From Niastella sp. (GTDB taxonomy: Bacteria > Bacteroidota > Bacteroidia > Chitinophagales > Chitinophagaceae): DNA of 64,000 nt. The stretch is taken from the NCBI GenBank assembly GCA_016710595.1, contig JADJVM010000003.1, positions 310,001-374,000 of the forward strand, read 5' to 3'. Below, piece by piece: positions 1 through 8,539 of this stretch. Made by a program: the position numbers and the translations under genes. How positions within the stretch are numbered: the stretch's first letter is position 1; every line of letters begins with the position of its first letter. The notes under the pieces are model-generated. The model was not told the origin of the DNA. It searched no databases and worked only from the letters and a program-made list of their open reading frames with translations.

Positions 1-451
1 GATGTACCAGCAAATCTTTATAATAATGAAAAAGTTTATCACGGGTTGCCAGGTCGGGGTATTCTCTTAAGGCATCAGCAACCCAGGGAAGATCAGTAGC
101 ACAGAGCAGGTATAGGTCATATTTGCGTTTTGCAATTTCATTAAGGATCCTGTTGTCACAACGATTAAAAACATATTCGCTCCAAACTTTTATCACATAC
201 ATATCAGTATCTATAAAAAGAAGGTGTTGGTTTTTTGTTAACGAAGCCAGGGCTGTTTCTTCATTTTGCAACTGGCCCTGTGCAATCGTGAACAAATCTT
301 CAAAATGGTAGCGGGTGCCATGAGTTTCTAAATATTCCCGGGCATATTCTTTAGCCCACAAAGTATTATAATGTGCAGCAAGCTGGGCGCTCAGCGTACT
401 TTTCCCGGTACTTTCGGGCCCAATAATTACTATTTTTTTAACTGGCTTCAT
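1..451 (-). CDS. nadR: NadR-type nicotinamide riboside kinase (partial)
   Basis: The frame begins with ATG at 451 and stays open to the window edge, so the C-terminus is missing (150 codons visible). The N-terminus holds a Walker A loop, GPESTGKST, at about residues 11-19, followed by helices typical of the AAA_28/NadR P-loop kinases. Members phosphorylate nicotinamide riboside to NMN in the cytoplasm. The start lies inside the 3' end of pnuC (14-base overlap), so the two are probably translationally coupled and form an import-and-trap unit. The family is clear from the P-loop and the pnuC neighbour. The NMN adenylyltransferase half found in enterobacterial NadR is not visible at the N-terminus. 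Confidence 0.85.
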   Translation of the reverse strand, partial: MKPVKKIVIIGPESTGKSTLSAQLAAHYNTLWAKEYAREYLETHGTRYHFEDLFTIAQGQLQNEETALASLTKNQHLLFIDTDMYVIKVWSEYVFNRCDNRILNEIAKRKYDLYLLCATDLPWVADALREYPDLATRDKLFHYYKDLLVH

Positions 452-1064
452 AAATCATTTTCTTTTTCCATAGCGTATACCCCATCCATGCCAATACCAG
501 GAATACTACGTACATAAGCGTGAACAACATAAATCCCTTATAAAAATTAAGCGGTATAGCAACCAGGTTTGAAAAAATCCAGGCAATCCAGTTTTCAATT
601 TTTCGTTTTGCCATCCACCACATAGCGGTAATAGCCGATGAGGAAACCAATGAATCCAGTATGGGTGTATTGCTATTGGTAACCTCAATCAATAATATAT
701 ATATACCTGCCCAGGATGCCAGGAAAAAACCAATACCAATTAAAAGTTCTTTTTTGCTACACCAGCTAATGGGATAAGTAAGGTGGCTCTCATCTTTTTT
801 CTGCACCCAGTTATACCACCCATACACACTCATGATAAAATAATAAATATTTAAAATAGAATCGGCATATAAAGGAGGATGAGCCATAAACAAATAAACA
901 TAAGCAGCCAATAGTACGCCCACAATACCGGTGGGATATACCCATACATTATTTAACCTGGCATACCACACACTGGCCAATTGTGCAATGGTACTTGCCC
1001 ATTCCGGCCAGCGGGTTTCTTTAATGTTTGCTAAAAAGGTATTTACAATTTCCTGTACACTCAT
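438..1064 (-). CDS. pnuC: PnuC nicotinamide riboside transporter
   Basis: This 208-residue integral membrane protein has about seven hydrophobic segments. It carries the PnuC-family signatures YGWYNW near residue 85 and a WxxKRKxENWIAW block near residue 150. PnuC proteins are facilitated-diffusion (SWEET-like) transporters of nicotinamide riboside. In Bacteroidota some paralogues move thiamine instead, but here the next gene, overlapping by 14 bases, is a NadR-type riboside kinase, which favours the NAD precursor. The start ATG at 1064 gives the usual family length. No TPP riboswitch is evident upstream, which further argues against a thiamine role. Confidence 0.92.
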   Translation of the reverse strand: MSVQEIVNTFLANIKETRWPEWASTIAQLASVWYARLNNVWVYPTGIVGVLLAAYVYLFMAHPPLYADSILNIYYFIMSVYGWYNWVQKKDESHLTYPISWCSKKELLIGIGFFLASWAGIYILLIEVTNSNTPILDSLVSSSAITAMWWMAKRKIENWIAWIFSNLVAIPLNFYKGFMLFTLMYVVFLVLAWMGYTLWKKKMIYEAS

Positions 1065-1164
1065 GCTTTGAATAGACTTGCCAAATTAGTGAATAAAAAT
1101 GCTTTACTAAAAAGATTATTAATAGTGATATAATGGGTAGCTTTATAATTCAATTTTATGAAGT

Positions 1165-1518
1165 ATGAATTTTATTATTCGTTTACTTATTACGGCTGCT
1201 GTAGCTTACGGTTTATCTGCTACCGGCATATTAAGTGGCATCCATATTCCCGGCTATAAACAAGCCCTTGCATTGGCACTGGTATTGGCTTTGCTGAATG
1301 TAGCCATCAAGCCGGTCCTTATTATTCTTACGCTGCCCATTACCATCGTAACATTAGGTTTATTTTTATTAGTGATCAATGCCATCATAATTTTACTGGC
1401 CGATAAATTTTTAAGCGGTATAAAAGTAGATGGATTTTGGTGGGCACTCATCTTTAGCATCTTATTGAGCGCCGTTTCTTCTTTTTTATATTCTTTGGTG
1501 AAACCTGCAAATAAGTAA
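1165..1518 (+). CDS. Phage holin family 4-like (YvlD-type) membrane protein
   Basis: A 117-residue protein made almost entirely of four hydrophobic segments, with a conserved ALLNVAIKPVLIILTLPITI core. This matches the Pfam Phage_holin_4_2/YvlD family. Despite the name, these are chromosomal inner-membrane proteins, and there is no phage context here. Function is unproven; relatives in Firmicutes belong to envelope-stress regulons. It is divergent from pnuC and is followed 27 bases later by the E1 gene. Confidence 0.85.
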   Translation: MNFIIRLLITAAVAYGLSATGILSGIHIPGYKQALALALVLALLNVAIKPVLIILTLPITIVTLGLFLLVINAIIILLADKFLSGIKVDGFWWALIFSILLSAVSSFLYSLVKPANK

Positions 1519-1545
1519 CCTGCCCTTTGTTTATTTGGCTTATAA

Positions 1546-3567
1546 ATGAGAACTTGCAGTATGCAATTTTCACAGAAAGACCTCACGCCACAGCAACTCA
1601 AAGACCTGTACCGGGCCATGTTACTTCCCCGCATGATAGAAGAAAAAATGCTGGTGCTTTTGCGCCAGGGAAAAATAAGTAAGTGGTTCAGTGGTATAGG
1701 CCAGGAGGCAATATCAGCAGGTGTTACGGCGGCTTTGGCACCAGATGAATGGATTATGCCACTACACCGAAACCTCGGCGTATTTACCGGCAGGAAGATG
1801 CCTTTACATAAATTATTTATGCAATGGCAGGGCAATAAAGAGGGGTATAGTAAAGGCCGGGAAAGAAGTTTTCATTTTGGAAATACGGCTCATCATATTT
1901 GTGGTATGATCAGCCATCTGGGTCCGCAATTAGCCATTGCCGATGGCGTAGCATTGGCATATAAACTACGTAAAGAAAATAAAGTAGCACTTGCATTTAC
2001 GGGAGAAGGAGGCACCAGCGAAGGCGATTTTCATGAAGCGCTCAATACAGCAGCCGTATGGGACCTTCCTGTAATTTTTGTAATTGAAAATAATGGGTAT
2101 GGGTTAAGTACACCGGTAAGTGAACAATACCGCTGTAAAAACCTGGTAGATAAAGCAGCCGGTTATGGAATGGAGGGGGTTCAAATAGATGGTAACAATA
2201 TTCTTACCGTTTATGATACGATTAAAGGCGTAAAAGATTATTGTATAAAAAATCAAAAACCTTATTTAATAGAATGTAAAACTTTTAGGATGCGTGGCCA
2301 CGAAGAAGCTAGTGGTATAAAATATGTTCCCCCGCATTTATTTGAAGAGTGGGCAAAAAAAGATCCTATAAAAAATTATGAAAACTGGTTGTTAGATCAA
2401 AAAACAATGACATTATCAGAGGTGGCAACAATACGCACCCAAATTAAAAATGAAATAGAAACAGAATTACAAAAAGCATATCATGCGCCGGAAATAGTAC
2501 CCAATACTGCAGAAGAATTAAACGATGTATATGCACCCAAACCACCCTCATCAATTCTTTTAGATGAAGAGGAGCATACCATTGACGGGCATACTGCTAC
2601 CTACACCGAAAAGAAATTCATACAAGCGATTAGTGAAGGGTTAAGGCAATCAATGGAACAGCACTCCAACCTGGTATTAATGGGCCAGGATATTGCCGGG
2701 TATGGCGGCGCTTTTAAAGTTACCGATGGGTTTCTTGCAGATTTTGGGCCTGATCGGGTACGGAATACCCCATTGTGCGAAAGCGCAATTGTAGGAGCAG
2801 CGCTGGGTTTAAGCCTTGAAAAATACAAGGCCATGATGGAAATGCAGTTCTCTGATTTTGTAACGGTAGGGTTTAACCAGATCATTAATAACCTGGCAAA
2901 GATTCATTACCGATGGGGACAGAATGCAGATGTAGTAATACGTATGCCTACCGGCGGAGGTGTAGGTGCAGGGCCATTTCATTCACAAAGTACCGAAGCA
3001 TGGTTTACGCACACACCCGGGCTGAAAGTGGTTTATCCTGCTACACCCGAAGATGCAAAAGGATTATTGATTGCAGCATTAAATGATCCAAATCCGGTCT
3101 TATTTTTTGAACATAAAGCCCTATACCGTAGTATCAGTGGCCAGGTGCCGCAAGAGTATTATGAAATTGAAATTGGTAAAGCAAGGCATGTACAAGCAGG
3201 TGAAGACATCAGCATCATTACCTATGGTGCCGGGGTTCATTGGGCGCTGGCTTATGCCAAAGAAAATAAAGATATTTCTATAGATATATTAGACCTTCGG
3301 ACCTTGCTCCCGTTAGATTATGATTCAATCCGGCGTTCCGTTTACAGAACGGGAAGGGTATTGCTATTGCATGAAGCTACTTTAACGGGTGGTATAGCAG
3401 GGGAAGTGGCTGCCTGGATTGCAGAAAATTGCTTTGAAAAATTAGATGCACCTGTCTTAAGATGTGCCAGCCTGGATACTCCCATACCTTTTAATGTAAT
3501 ATTGGAAAAAAACTTTATGGCATATAGCCGCTTACAAGAAAAAATACAGGAACTTTTAAACTATTAA
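1546..3567 (+). CDS. Fused 2-oxoacid dehydrogenase E1 component (alpha-beta)
   Basis: A 673-residue thiamine-diphosphate enzyme with both E1 chains in one polypeptide. Residues ~10-330 are the E1-alpha part, with the cofactor motif beginning GEGGTSEGD and ending IENN (about 153-183). Residues ~350-673 are the E1-beta part (transketolase pyrimidine and C-terminal domains). It decarboxylates a 2-oxoacid and passes the acyl group to an E2 lipoyl protein; branched-chain 2-oxoacids or pyruvate are the likely substrates. The sequence alone does not settle the substrate. No E2 or E3 gene is next to it. ATG at 1546 is used, and an in-frame ATG at 1561 is an equally good start. The 3' end folds into a hairpin that includes the stop codon. 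Confidence 0.92.
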   Translation: MRTCSMQFSQKDLTPQQLKDLYRAMLLPRMIEEKMLVLLRQGKISKWFSGIGQEAISAGVTAALAPDEWIMPLHRNLGVFTGRKMPLHKLFMQWQGNKEGYSKGRERSFHFGNTAHHICGMISHLGPQLAIADGVALAYKLRKENKVALAFTGEGGTSEGDFHEALNTAAVWDLPVIFVIENNGYGLSTPVSEQYRCKNLVDKAAGYGMEGVQIDGNNILTVYDTIKGVKDYCIKNQKPYLIECKTFRMRGHEEASGIKYVPPHLFEEWAKKDPIKNYENWLLDQKTMTLSEVATIRTQIKNEIETELQKAYHAPEIVPNTAEELNDVYAPKPPSSILLDEEEHTIDGHTATYTEKKFIQAISEGLRQSMEQHSNLVLMGQDIAGYGGAFKVTDGFLADFGPDRVRNTPLCESAIVGAALGLSLEKYKAMMEMQFSDFVTVGFNQIINNLAKIHYRWGQNADVVIRMPTGGGVGAGPFHSQSTEAWFTHTPGLKVVYPATPEDAKGLLIAALNDPNPVLFFEHKALYRSISGQVPQEYYEIEIGKARHVQAGEDISIITYGAGVHWALAYAKENKDISIDILDLRTLLPLDYDSIRRSVYRTGRVLLLHEATLTGGIAGEVAAWIAENCFEKLDAPVLRCASLDTPIPFNVILEKNFMAYSRLQEKIQELLNY

Positions 3568-3583
3568 TGTTCCTGTATTTTTA
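3541..3583 (+). terminator. Hairpin terminator spanning the E1 stop codon
   Basis: A perfect 13-bp inverted repeat (3541-3553 with 3569-3581) flanks a 15-base loop that contains the TAA stop at 3565-3567. The descending arm ends in a T run. The left arm encodes the last residues of the E1 protein. A-rich and T-rich flanks mean it could act in both directions, also serving the convergent small lipoprotein gene. Confidence 0.75.
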
Positions 3584-3624
3584 AATGGGGTACGCTTTCC
3601 ACATTACATGGTATTAACTCATGC

Positions 3625-3789
3625 CTAATTATTTTTGCTCCTGGAAAAAAGATAAATGATCAATGCAAGGATGGCTATTACAATAAAGATGCCTACCCAT
3701 ACGCCGGCCTTAAAGATACCCGCAATAGCCTGGCAACTACTTAAAAATATGATACAAGATAAAAACAGCGATAAGATTAATTTATTCAT
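3625..3789 (-). CDS. Small lipoprotein/membrane protein, Bacteroidota type
   Basis: Taking the internal ATG at 3789 gives 54 residues: a short signal peptide ending in a lipobox (LSSC near residue 16), then one strong transmembrane segment and a basic tail. An upstream in-frame ATG at 3825 would add 12 residues ahead of the signal and looks wrong. Short proteins of this layout are common in Bacteroidota and are often mis-annotated as phosphatidate cytidylyltransferase, for which there is no sequence support. Function unknown; inner or outer membrane anchoring is inferred. Confidence 0.65.
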   Translation of the reverse strand: MNKLILSLFLSCIIFLSSCQAIAGIFKAGVWVGIFIVIAILALIIYLFSRSKNN

Positions 3790-3833
3790 AGTAATATATT
3801 TACTATAAACACTATCCTGATTCATGCCAAAGT

Positions 3834-4619
3834 TTATGACCCTGGCAAAGGCGGATCTTCTTTTTTTATTGGAAAATGAAACCCGAGTTTCTTAAACTGG
3901 TAAAATGCATTTAAAATGTATTGATTAAAACTCAATTCATCGCATTGAGATGCAAAATCATACGAAGGCCTGTACCACACTAAAAAAGAATCAAGCTGTG
4001 GCGATTGTAAACCCGTAATGCGGCCTACATTTTTTTTATTGAACCGGTATGTTACATACTTCTCCTGCTCTTCTGCTTCAAGCCGCATTTGAAATGCCTT
4101 TAGCCTTCTTTTTCTTTTAAACCGAAATACATTGATCAGTTCATCAAGATCTGCCCCAACGCCGCCTGTGGGCGAAATGGAAGTACTTAAACCGGGCTTT
4201 TCATAATTAAAAATATCAGCATACGCCTCACGGTTTTCTATAGAGTCTTGTTTGTAGTTTTTTGAATACAGTACTACTTCTTTTAAAAAACGATACTTGC
4301 CCGGTATATCTACCATCAATGAAATATCAAAATCTTGCGGGTTACTAATTTTGGCAACCGGGAATTTTTGTGTTGGCTTTCCGTTGTAAATAAAATAAAT
4401 AGAATCGTTCATATGTACAGGAATATGGTACCTGCCCATAGAATCGGTATAAGCAACCATGCCGCCGGTGCTTATCACTTTGGCAGTTTCTACCACGTTC
4501 AACTTGCTTTTATCTAATACCCGGCCGCTAATATTTAGCTGGCTAATGCCGGTTTTAAAAAAGAATAAAAAAGATATTACTATATAAAAACGCAAGTGTA
4601 TGTTGTGTATAAAAGTCAA
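3834..4619 (-). CDS. Carboxypeptidase-regulatory-like domain protein
   Basis: About 261 residues. A hydrophobic N-terminal signal ends near ISQ. Residues ~27-105 then match the carboxypeptidase D regulatory-like beta-sandwich (motif ISGRVLDKSKLNVVETAKV, later DSMGRYHIPV). The rest is a charged, mostly helical region with no recognised enzyme domain. Such proteins are exported and common in Bacteroidota; the role is unknown. No ATG is available: the frame opens with TTG at 4619, and a second TTG at 4595 would give a tighter signal peptide, so the start is uncertain. Confidence 0.7.
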   Translation of the reverse strand: MTFIHNIHLRFYIVISFLFFFKTGISQLNISGRVLDKSKLNVVETAKVISTGGMVAYTDSMGRYHIPVHMNDSIYFIYNGKPTQKFPVAKISNPQDFDISLMVDIPGKYRFLKEVVLYSKNYKQDSIENREAYADIFNYEKPGLSTSISPTGGVGADLDELINVFRFKRKRRLKAFQMRLEAEEQEKYVTYRFNKKNVGRITGLQSPQLDSFLVWYRPSYDFASQCDELSFNQYILNAFYQFKKLGFHFPIKKEDPPLPGS

Positions 4620-4761
4620 TATTAATAAAGAAAATCAGGGTAAGAAAAAACGGCTTATTATTTAACTTGATTTTGGCTTACCTTTCAATTCCTAAAAAAT
4701 TAAAGATAGTGGTTTAGTGTTTACGATACCCTCCTATTTAAATTACCAGAAAATAAGCTTT

Positions 4762-6909
4762 ATGATCAGGATACACTTCAAATCAATCGCTTGTTTTTTT
4801 CTAAATTTTATTTTCTTTTCATCTATTATGAGTCAAGTAAAATGGCCCGATGCCAAAGCCCCGGTGGCAGAAAAAAAAGAATATATCCGCCAAATACATG
4901 GCGATATCGTTATTGATAATTACTATTGGATGTATGATTATTTTGGAAAAGGACCCGATAGTACCCGGGTAATAAAATATCTTACTGAGGAAAATGAATA
5001 TGTAAAAACAGTCATGGCACCTACAGAAGATTTCCAGGAAAAATTATTTACTGAAATGAAGGCCCGCATCAAAGAAAAAGATGAATCCGTTCCCACTTAT
5101 AAGAATGGCTACTTTTATTATTCCCGTACCGAAGCAGGGAAACAATATTTTAAATATTGCCGTAAAAAAGGATCGCTTTCAGCACCTGAAGAAATTTTGC
5201 TGGATGTAGATCATATGGCAGAAGGTTATTCTTATTATGCGGTAGGCGGCATGACGGTAAGCGATGATAATAAATTATTGGCTTTTGGTGTAGATCTTGT
5301 ATCCCGCAGGCAATACAAGATTTTTGTAAAAAACCTGGAAACCGGGAATTTGTATCCGGATGAAATTGAAAACACACAGGGGGACCCGGTATGGTCGGCA
5401 GACAATAAAACATTTTTTTACACTTCAAAAAATGAAAAAACTTTATTATCCCAGGATATTAAAAGACATACCCTCGGCGATGACCCGGAAACAGATGCTG
5501 TTGTTTACCACGAAGCAGATAATACCAATTATATTGGTGTAGATCGTTCAAAAAATACAAAATATATTTTCATAGGTTCACAAGGCACCCTCTCTTCTGA
5601 ATGGCGCATGTTGCATGCAGAAGACCCAATGGGGGAATTTAAAATTTTTCAACCCCGTATGGCCAATGTATTGTATTCTGTACATGCATTAGAAGATAAA
5701 TTTTTAATTAGAACAAACCTTGATGCCATCAATTTTAAACTGGTTGAATGCCCGCTTATAAATACAGATGTGGTACATTGGAAAGATGTGATAACAAACC
5801 GGGCAGATGTATTGCTGGAAGCTGTTGATGAATTTAAAAACTATATCGCTATTAGCGAAAGAAAGAACGGGCTTGTACAATTACGTATCCGGGATTTACA
5901 TTCAGGCCATGAACATTACATTCAGTTTGGTGAGCCTGCATATATGGCGTATGTTTCAAATAACCCGGAGTATAACATAAAGAAACTTAGATATGGCTAT
6001 ACTTCATTAACCACTCCATCATCAGTGTATGATTATGAAATGGATACCCAACAGAAAACTTTGATGAAACAACAAGAAGTATTGGGTGGTTTTAATGCTG
6101 CAAATTATACTTCTGAACGTTTATATGCAAAAGCAATGGATGATACCCAAATTCCGGTTTCATTGGTATATAAAAATGGGTTTCAAAAAAATGGAAAAGC
6201 ACCTTTGCTATTATATGCTTATGGAAGCTATGGCATTAGTATGGAAGCTAGTTTTAGCAGTAGCCGCTTAAGTTTGTTAGATCGTGGTTTTGTGTATGCC
6301 ATTGCCCACATACGTGGAGGCCAGGAAATGGGGAGGCAATGGTATGAAGATGGTAAAATGATGAAAAAGAAAAACAGTTTCACAGATTTTGTGGATTGTG
6401 CTAAATATTTAATAGGAGAACATTATACATCGCCTGCACATTTATATGCACAAGGTGGAAGTGCAGGCGGGTTGCTGATGGGCGCAGTAGTAAATTTAGC
6501 TCCTCAATTATTTAATGGCGTGGTGGCCCAGGTTCCTTTTGTAGATGTGGTGAATACCATGTTAGATGAATCTATCCCGCTTACTACGAATGAATACGAC
6601 GAATGGGGAAACCCAAAAAATAAAGAAGCGTATGAGTATATGAAAAGTTATTCCCCTTATGAAAATGTAGAAACAAAAGCCTATCCCAGTTTACTGGTAA
6701 CAACCGGGTTGCACGATAGCCAGGTACAGTATTTTGAACCCGCTAAATGGGTGGCTAAACTTCGGGAAATGAAAACCGATAACAATATTTTATTACTTCA
6801 TACCAATATGGATTTTGGGCATGGTGGCGCCAGTGGCCGTTTCGATTATTTAAAAGATATCGCATTGATATATGCATTTATGTTTCAGCTGGAAGGAATT
6901 ACTCAATAA
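4762..6909 (+). CDS. S9 family peptidase (oligopeptidase B-like)
   Basis: With the ATG at 4762 the protein is 715 residues. An N-terminal signal-like hydrophobic stretch (~5-25) suggests export. A seven-bladed propeller region follows, then a C-terminal alpha/beta-hydrolase domain. The nucleophile lies in GGSAGG (Ser567). The Asp in TTGLHDSQV and the His in DFGHGG complete the triad. Oligopeptidase B-type enzymes cut short peptides after basic residues; whether this one keeps that preference cannot be read with certainty. A GTG at 4717 gives a longer frame with no better signal. A second, prolyl-oligopeptidase-like S9 gene lies at 22.2 kb. Confidence 0.9.
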   Translation: MIRIHFKSIACFFLNFIFFSSIMSQVKWPDAKAPVAEKKEYIRQIHGDIVIDNYYWMYDYFGKGPDSTRVIKYLTEENEYVKTVMAPTEDFQEKLFTEMKARIKEKDESVPTYKNGYFYYSRTEAGKQYFKYCRKKGSLSAPEEILLDVDHMAEGYSYYAVGGMTVSDDNKLLAFGVDLVSRRQYKIFVKNLETGNLYPDEIENTQGDPVWSADNKTFFYTSKNEKTLLSQDIKRHTLGDDPETDAVVYHEADNTNYIGVDRSKNTKYIFIGSQGTLSSEWRMLHAEDPMGEFKIFQPRMANVLYSVHALEDKFLIRTNLDAINFKLVECPLINTDVVHWKDVITNRADVLLEAVDEFKNYIAISERKNGLVQLRIRDLHSGHEHYIQFGEPAYMAYVSNNPEYNIKKLRYGYTSLTTPSSVYDYEMDTQQKTLMKQQEVLGGFNAANYTSERLYAKAMDDTQIPVSLVYKNGFQKNGKAPLLLYAYGSYGISMEASFSSSRLSLLDRGFVYAIAHIRGGQEMGRQWYEDGKMMKKKNSFTDFVDCAKYLIGEHYTSPAHLYAQGGSAGGLLMGAVVNLAPQLFNGVVAQVPFVDVVNTMLDESIPLTTNEYDEWGNPKNKEAYEYMKSYSPYENVETKAYPSLLVTTGLHDSQVQYFEPAKWVAKLREMKTDNNILLLHTNMDFGHGGASGRFDYLKDIALIYAFMFQLEGITQ

Positions 6910-6956
6910 ATAAAGGGAATACCAGCATTCTCCATTTTATATCCCAAAAAAAATGG

Positions 6957-6964
6957 CAACTTTG
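6957..6964 (+). promoter_or_regulatory. Putative -7 box of obgE
   Basis: CAACTTTG matches the Bacteroidota -7 consensus TAnnTTTG at five of the six defined bases. It ends only 5 bases before the obgE ATG, so transcription would begin at or next to the start codon. Confidence 0.4.
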
Positions 6965-6969
6965 CCATT

Positions 6970-7971
6970 ATGGAGAAATCGAATTTTGTAGATCAGATAA
7001 AAGTTTTTTGCCGTAGTGGGCATGGCGGAGCAGGTAGTAAACATTTTTTAAGAAATAAACTTACTGCAAAGGGTGGGCCCGATGGAGGTGATGGAGGACG
7101 GGGCGCCCATATCATTTTAAAAGGCAATGCCCAGTTATGGACCTTGCTGCATCTTCGTTATTATAAAAATATATTGGCCGAAAATGGCCAGAACGGCGCA
7201 GGGAATAATTGCACCGGTCGTAATGGTAAAGATATTATTATAGAAGTACCCCTGGGTACCATTGCCCGGGATGAGTTAACCGGTAAGCAGGAAGTTGAAA
7301 TTTTAACCGATGGCCAGGAAGAAATTTGGATGCATGGTGGGCGGGGCGGTTTAGGAAATACCAATTTTAAATCGGCCACAAACCAGGCTCCTGAATATGC
7401 ACAACCGGGTGAAGAAGGAGTAGAAGGATTAAAAATATTAGAACTAAAAGTATTGGCAGATGTGGGCCTTGTTGGTTTTCCCAATGCAGGCAAAAGCACG
7501 CTCTTGAGTAGTATTACAGCCGCACGCCCTAAAATTGCAGATTATGCATTTACTACGCTAACACCCCAGTTGGGCATGGTAGAATACCGGGATGGAAAAA
7601 GTTTTTGTATGGCAGACTTACCGGGCATTATAGAAGGTGCAGCCGAGGGTAAGGGTTTGGGACATCGTTTTTTAAGGCATATAGAACGAAATTCTATCCT
7701 CCTTTTTTTAATACCTGCCGATAGTAAAAATCATAAAGAAGAATTTGAAGTGCTATTGCATGAATTGAAAGAATATAACCCCGACATGTTGCAAAAAGAT
7801 TTTGTGATTGCCATCAGTAAATCAGATATGCTGGATGAAGAATTAATGGAAGCCATTGCTGCAGAACTGCCAAAAAACATTCCACACATATTTATATCTT
7901 CTGTAACCCACTATGGAATTACAGCCCTAAAAGATTTGCTTTGGGATACCCTTACCAAAACAAACCAATAA
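6970..7971 (+). CDS. obgE: GTPase Obg/CgtA
   Basis: 333 residues. The glycine-rich Obg fold occupies ~1-160 (GGxGGxGG repeats such as GGPDGGDGG). The G domain follows, with G1 GFPNAGKST near 169, G3 DLPGIIEGA, and SKSD in place of the more usual NKxD at G4. Obg associates with the 50S subunit and links ribosome maturation to growth and stringent response. It lacks the long C-terminal extension seen in some species, as is usual in this phylum. A 13-bp inverted repeat covers its stop codon, and a -7-like box sits 5 bases before its ATG. Confidence 0.97.
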   Translation: MEKSNFVDQIKVFCRSGHGGAGSKHFLRNKLTAKGGPDGGDGGRGAHIILKGNAQLWTLLHLRYYKNILAENGQNGAGNNCTGRNGKDIIIEVPLGTIARDELTGKQEVEILTDGQEEIWMHGGRGGLGNTNFKSATNQAPEYAQPGEEGVEGLKILELKVLADVGLVGFPNAGKSTLLSSITAARPKIADYAFTTLTPQLGMVEYRDGKSFCMADLPGIIEGAAEGKGLGHRFLRHIERNSILLFLIPADSKNHKEEFEVLLHELKEYNPDMLQKDFVIAISKSDMLDEELMEAIAAELPKNIPHIFISSVTHYGITALKDLLWDTLTKTNQ

Positions 7972-7995
7972 ATTTTTAAAACTTATTGGTTTGTT
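7959..7995. terminator. Hairpin spanning the obgE stop codon
   Basis: A perfect 13-bp inverted repeat (7959-7971 with 7983-7995), with the TAA stop in the left arm and an AT-rich 11-base loop. On the minus strand it is followed by a short T run, so it may chiefly terminate the convergent transcript from 8.5 kb. On the plus strand the tail is weak. Confidence 0.6.
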
Positions 7996-7997
7996 AT

Positions 7998-8276
7998 CTA
8001 TTGATTTTGCCTTTGTATAATATGATCTTTGGCTTTTTGCAGGTCCCATTTTCGAAGAATAGCATTTGAAAAATTCTGTCTTTCATAGGTTTGCAAAAAA
8101 TCAATTGAAATAGGTATAGTTGTCCATTCTTTTCGCTGCAAAACGATTGTATCTACATTTTCTTTCGGAATTGCTTCAATTTTCATTCTATTAATTATGC
8201 GAATCGCATATCCGCCCGGATATATACAACGGATCATTTTTACTTTTAATTTTGGAATACTTTCATCTTCTTTCAC
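7998..8276 (-). CDS. Unrecognised protein, downstream member of a coupled pair
   Basis: About 92 residues from a GTG at 8276; the GTG overlaps the upstream gene's TGA (GTGA), a typical translational-coupling arrangement. A TTG three bases earlier is also possible. The sequence is basic, with many isoleucines, no signal peptide and no clear membrane helix. I recognise no family. It may act with the membrane protein encoded just upstream. Low GC suggests accessory DNA. Confidence 0.5.
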   Translation of the reverse strand: MKEDESIPKLKVKMIRCIYPGGYAIRIINRMKIEAIPKENVDTIVLQRKEWTTIPISIDFLQTYERQNFSNAILRKWDLQKAKDHIIQRQNQ

Positions 8277-8539
8277 CAAAGCTTTATTATAATAATAACT
8301 ACTGCTGCCATCAGTAGAAAAGTCTTTGCCATCAGAATATATTTTAAATTATCTCCGTTCACAATAGTGTCTTTTATTATATAATCAATGTCGGGAATTT
8401 CGTTGGCATTTCTTGCCAAATAAGCTCTTTCTTCATCATTTATATAATAAAGTAAATCCCTCTTTATATCATAAATAATCCTTAAAATTGAGATTAAACT
8501 CTTTTGGTCTAAAATTTTTCTTTCGATGAAATCTGGCAT
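8273..8539 (-). CDS. Unrecognised small membrane protein, upstream member of a coupled pair
   Basis: 88 residues: a soluble charged N-terminal ~65 residues and a single hydrophobic segment at the very C-terminus (~70-86), followed at once by the stop. That is the layout of a tail-anchored protein. No family recognised. The start is an ATG at 8539. Its stop overlaps the GTG start of the next gene. The pair stands alone between obgE (convergent) and fabH (divergent). Confidence 0.5.
   Translation of the reverse strand: MPDFIERKILDQKSLISILRIIYDIKRDLLYYINDEERAYLARNANEIPDIDYIIKDTIVNGDNLKYILMAKTFLLMAAVVIIIIKLW

Noticed and set aside
1165..1518. Holin-family proteins (here and at 40686-41057) as signs of a prophage
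   Set aside because: Both belong to chromosomal holin-named families. No capsid, tail, integrase, lysin or attachment site is present.
1254..1835. Long minus-strand frame opposite the holin-like and E1 genes
   Set aside because: It overlaps two well-supported plus-strand genes and has no recognisable protein features.
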